Under the pieces are notes generated by a model, which was not told the origin of the DNA, did no database searches, and was given only the letters and a program-made list of their open reading frames with translations. Positions 20,595 through 21,660 of a DNA stretch of 21,660 bases are shown piece after piece. Within the stretch, counting starts at the first letter, position 1. Every line of letters begins with the position of its first letter. The DNA is from Tieghemiomyces parasiticus (lineage: Eukaryota; Kickxellomycota; Dimargaritomycetes; Dimargaritales; Dimargaritaceae), in the NCBI GenBank assembly GCA_027575765.1, contig JANBPT010000819.1, forward strand, positions 1-21,660, given 5' to 3'. The position numbers and the translations under genes are program-made.

Positions 20595-21170
20595 CCGTAC
20601 CTAGCTGATCTCCTATGCCTTCGCCACTTCAATTTGATGCGGGGGCATGCTCAGTTTATCTGCCTCTTCTCCACCTCGCACTGGTCCCCGCCCCCCCCCT
20701 ATATCTCCCCCCCCCCATGTACATAGCATCTTGCTCTTAGGTCATGCTGCGCCTCGAGAACCCCGCTTTTGGTACCTCTCTTCTGCCCGTCTCTCTGCTT
20801 TGGCCCTGAGGTACACCGCCTCGTGCCACCTTCTCCGGTCTTCCCTGTGCGCCGCCTTTGGACAATGCTCTACATCTCGGCCGGTACTTTGCTCGACGGG
20901 TGGCGTACCAAAGGACCGGGTCATGAGCCCCCTCCCTAAGGACGGTTACGATGGCAGGTAGCTTCCCCTACCCGGCTTCCCCTGTGAGACACGTTAATCG
21001 GACCATCCTTACCTGCCATTTCGCCAAAGTAAAGGCTTCATGTGTTTTTCCCCTTATTTGTTGTTTCCCTCCCCTTACTGCGAACAACCACACCCTTGGC
21101 CTTTGCTCTCGCCATCGTCACAAGCGGTCCAGTCATATTTCCGGTAACTGTTGAGATGAATACGTTTGGT

Positions 21171-21176
21171 AATAAA
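21171..21176 (+). terminator. Possible polyadenylation signal (AATAAA)
   Basis: A canonical hexamer on the plus strand, 577 bases after the SH3 gene stop codon. It could end a long SH3-gene 3' UTR or a separate plus-strand transcript from the pyrimidine-rich stretch. Confidence 0.3.
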
Positions 21177-21493
21177 CTATTATACCACTCCCTCCTTAAC
21201 TTGACAATACCCTGTCTATTCCAAGCTCGAGTAGCTGATCTCCCTTTGTTCCTTCGAACGATTACAGCACCCACTCGTCACTTGCCGTTACTACGTGCAT
21301 CAACGTATACCTTTGTCAATCGAGCCAGGTTTACTACTACTAGCATATCATTCGGTGTCCACTAACAACCCGCCTGTTTCCAAACGGAAAAATAAGCGCA
21401 GCGGCGAAAGGGCGGGCGGGGGTGCATCCAGATGTCGACAGATCTGCGATCTAATTAAGTGCAGCTAGCTGAAATATGAGGGGACCACAATTC

Positions 21494-21501
21494 TTTATAT
21501 T
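21494..21501 (-). terminator. Possible polyadenylation signal of RPL23 (AATATAAA)
   Basis: Read on the minus strand, AATATAAA lies about 50 bases after the RPL23 stop codon. AATATA is a recognised weak variant of AATAAA, and the distance is suitable for a short 3' UTR. Confidence 0.4.
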
Positions 21502-21549
21502 TTGGGTATACGCTAGAGAGGGGCCGATGAGTCTGGTAAAGGATGATGT

Positions 21550-21660
21550 TTAAACCACGGTACCCGAGCAGGAAGCGATACGGGGCCACAGGTCGGCGCA
21601 CTCCTTACCGACGGGGCCGGTGATAGCGGAGCCCTTCATCTCACCCTTGGGGTTGACGAT
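21550..21660 (-). CDS. RPL23: 60S ribosomal protein L23 (uL14), C-terminal end (partial)
   Basis: Reading the minus strand from the window edge gives 36 residues that end at a TAA (21552-21550). They include the segments [15 protein letters not shown] and [12 protein letters not shown]. These match the highly conserved end of eukaryotic uL14 (human RPL23 carries [12 protein letters not shown] and [12 protein letters not shown]). The protein is part of the large ribosomal subunit at the subunit interface, near the translational GTPase-binding region. The N-terminal part and any introns lie beyond the right edge. The gene converges on the SH3 adaptor gene. The last residues, CSGTVV, differ from the animal ending, which is normal for this tail. 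Confidence 0.97.
   Translation of the reverse strand: MVNPKGEMKGSAITGPVGKECADLWPRIASCSGTVV

Larger units (their letters stand above)
20595..21549. other. Convergent spacer between the SH3 gene and RPL23, pyrimidine-rich on the plus strand
   Basis: Both flanking genes point into this 955-base spacer, so it should contain two 3' UTRs. From about 20640 to 21350 the plus strand is C/T-rich, with C9 at 20691-20699 and C10 at 20707-20716. AATAAA lies at 21171-21176. Open frames up to about 107 codons (21042-21365) have no recognisable product. The last 190 bases are unbiased and include the RPL23 3' UTR. Confidence 0.5.

Noticed and set aside
21520..21550. GCCGATGAGTCTGGTAAAGG near the RPL23 stop, resembling a hammerhead ribozyme core or a C/D-box snoRNA
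   Set aside because: The conserved CUGAUGA and paired GAAA elements are not both present, and no matching D box or stems were found.

Overview
The window is a stretch of fungal nuclear DNA. Two uninterrupted genes encode Zn2Cys6 binuclear-cluster transcription factors, a class essentially restricted to fungi. The edges carry the 3' end of the eukaryotic release factor eRF1 and the last coding segment of ribosomal protein L23 (uL14). Large spacers, a GC-rich coding style and only one likely intron would fit an early-diverging (non-Dikarya) fungus, but that placement is a low-confidence guess.

Layout: 1-168 (+) eRF1 C-terminus; 169-4251 non-coding, unbiased at first and then pyrimidine-rich from about 2100; 4252-6414 (+) Zn2Cys6 factor 1; 6415-14984 non-coding (8.6 kb), with a purine/G-rich zone around 7380-8160, a featureless centre and a strongly pyrimidine-rich block from about 11630; 14985-17216 (+) Zn2Cys6 factor 2, a paralogue of factor 1; 17217-19605 non-coding; 19606-20594 (+) a small SH3 adaptor of Nbp2/Skb5 type, probably with one 530-base intron; 20595-21549 a pyrimidine-rich convergent spacer; 21550-21660 (-) RPL23 C-terminus. 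No tRNA, rRNA, CRISPR array or transposon coding sequence could be recognised.

The eRF1 and RPL23 fragments are translation housekeeping genes and the SH3 protein is probably a signalling adaptor. The two transcription factors share zinc cluster, linker helix, fungal-specific regulatory domain and a C-terminal motif, so they look like an old local duplication. There is no metabolic gene or cluster beside them, so their targets cannot be read from context.

The unexplained structure is in the non-coding DNA: kilobase-scale strand-asymmetric pyrimidine blocks before both factor genes, long C or G homopolymers that follow that asymmetry, a palindrome containing CCG-N5-CGG just before the factor 1 start codon with two similar CCGTTANNCGG sites elsewhere, and a ten-base word repeated downstream of two genes.
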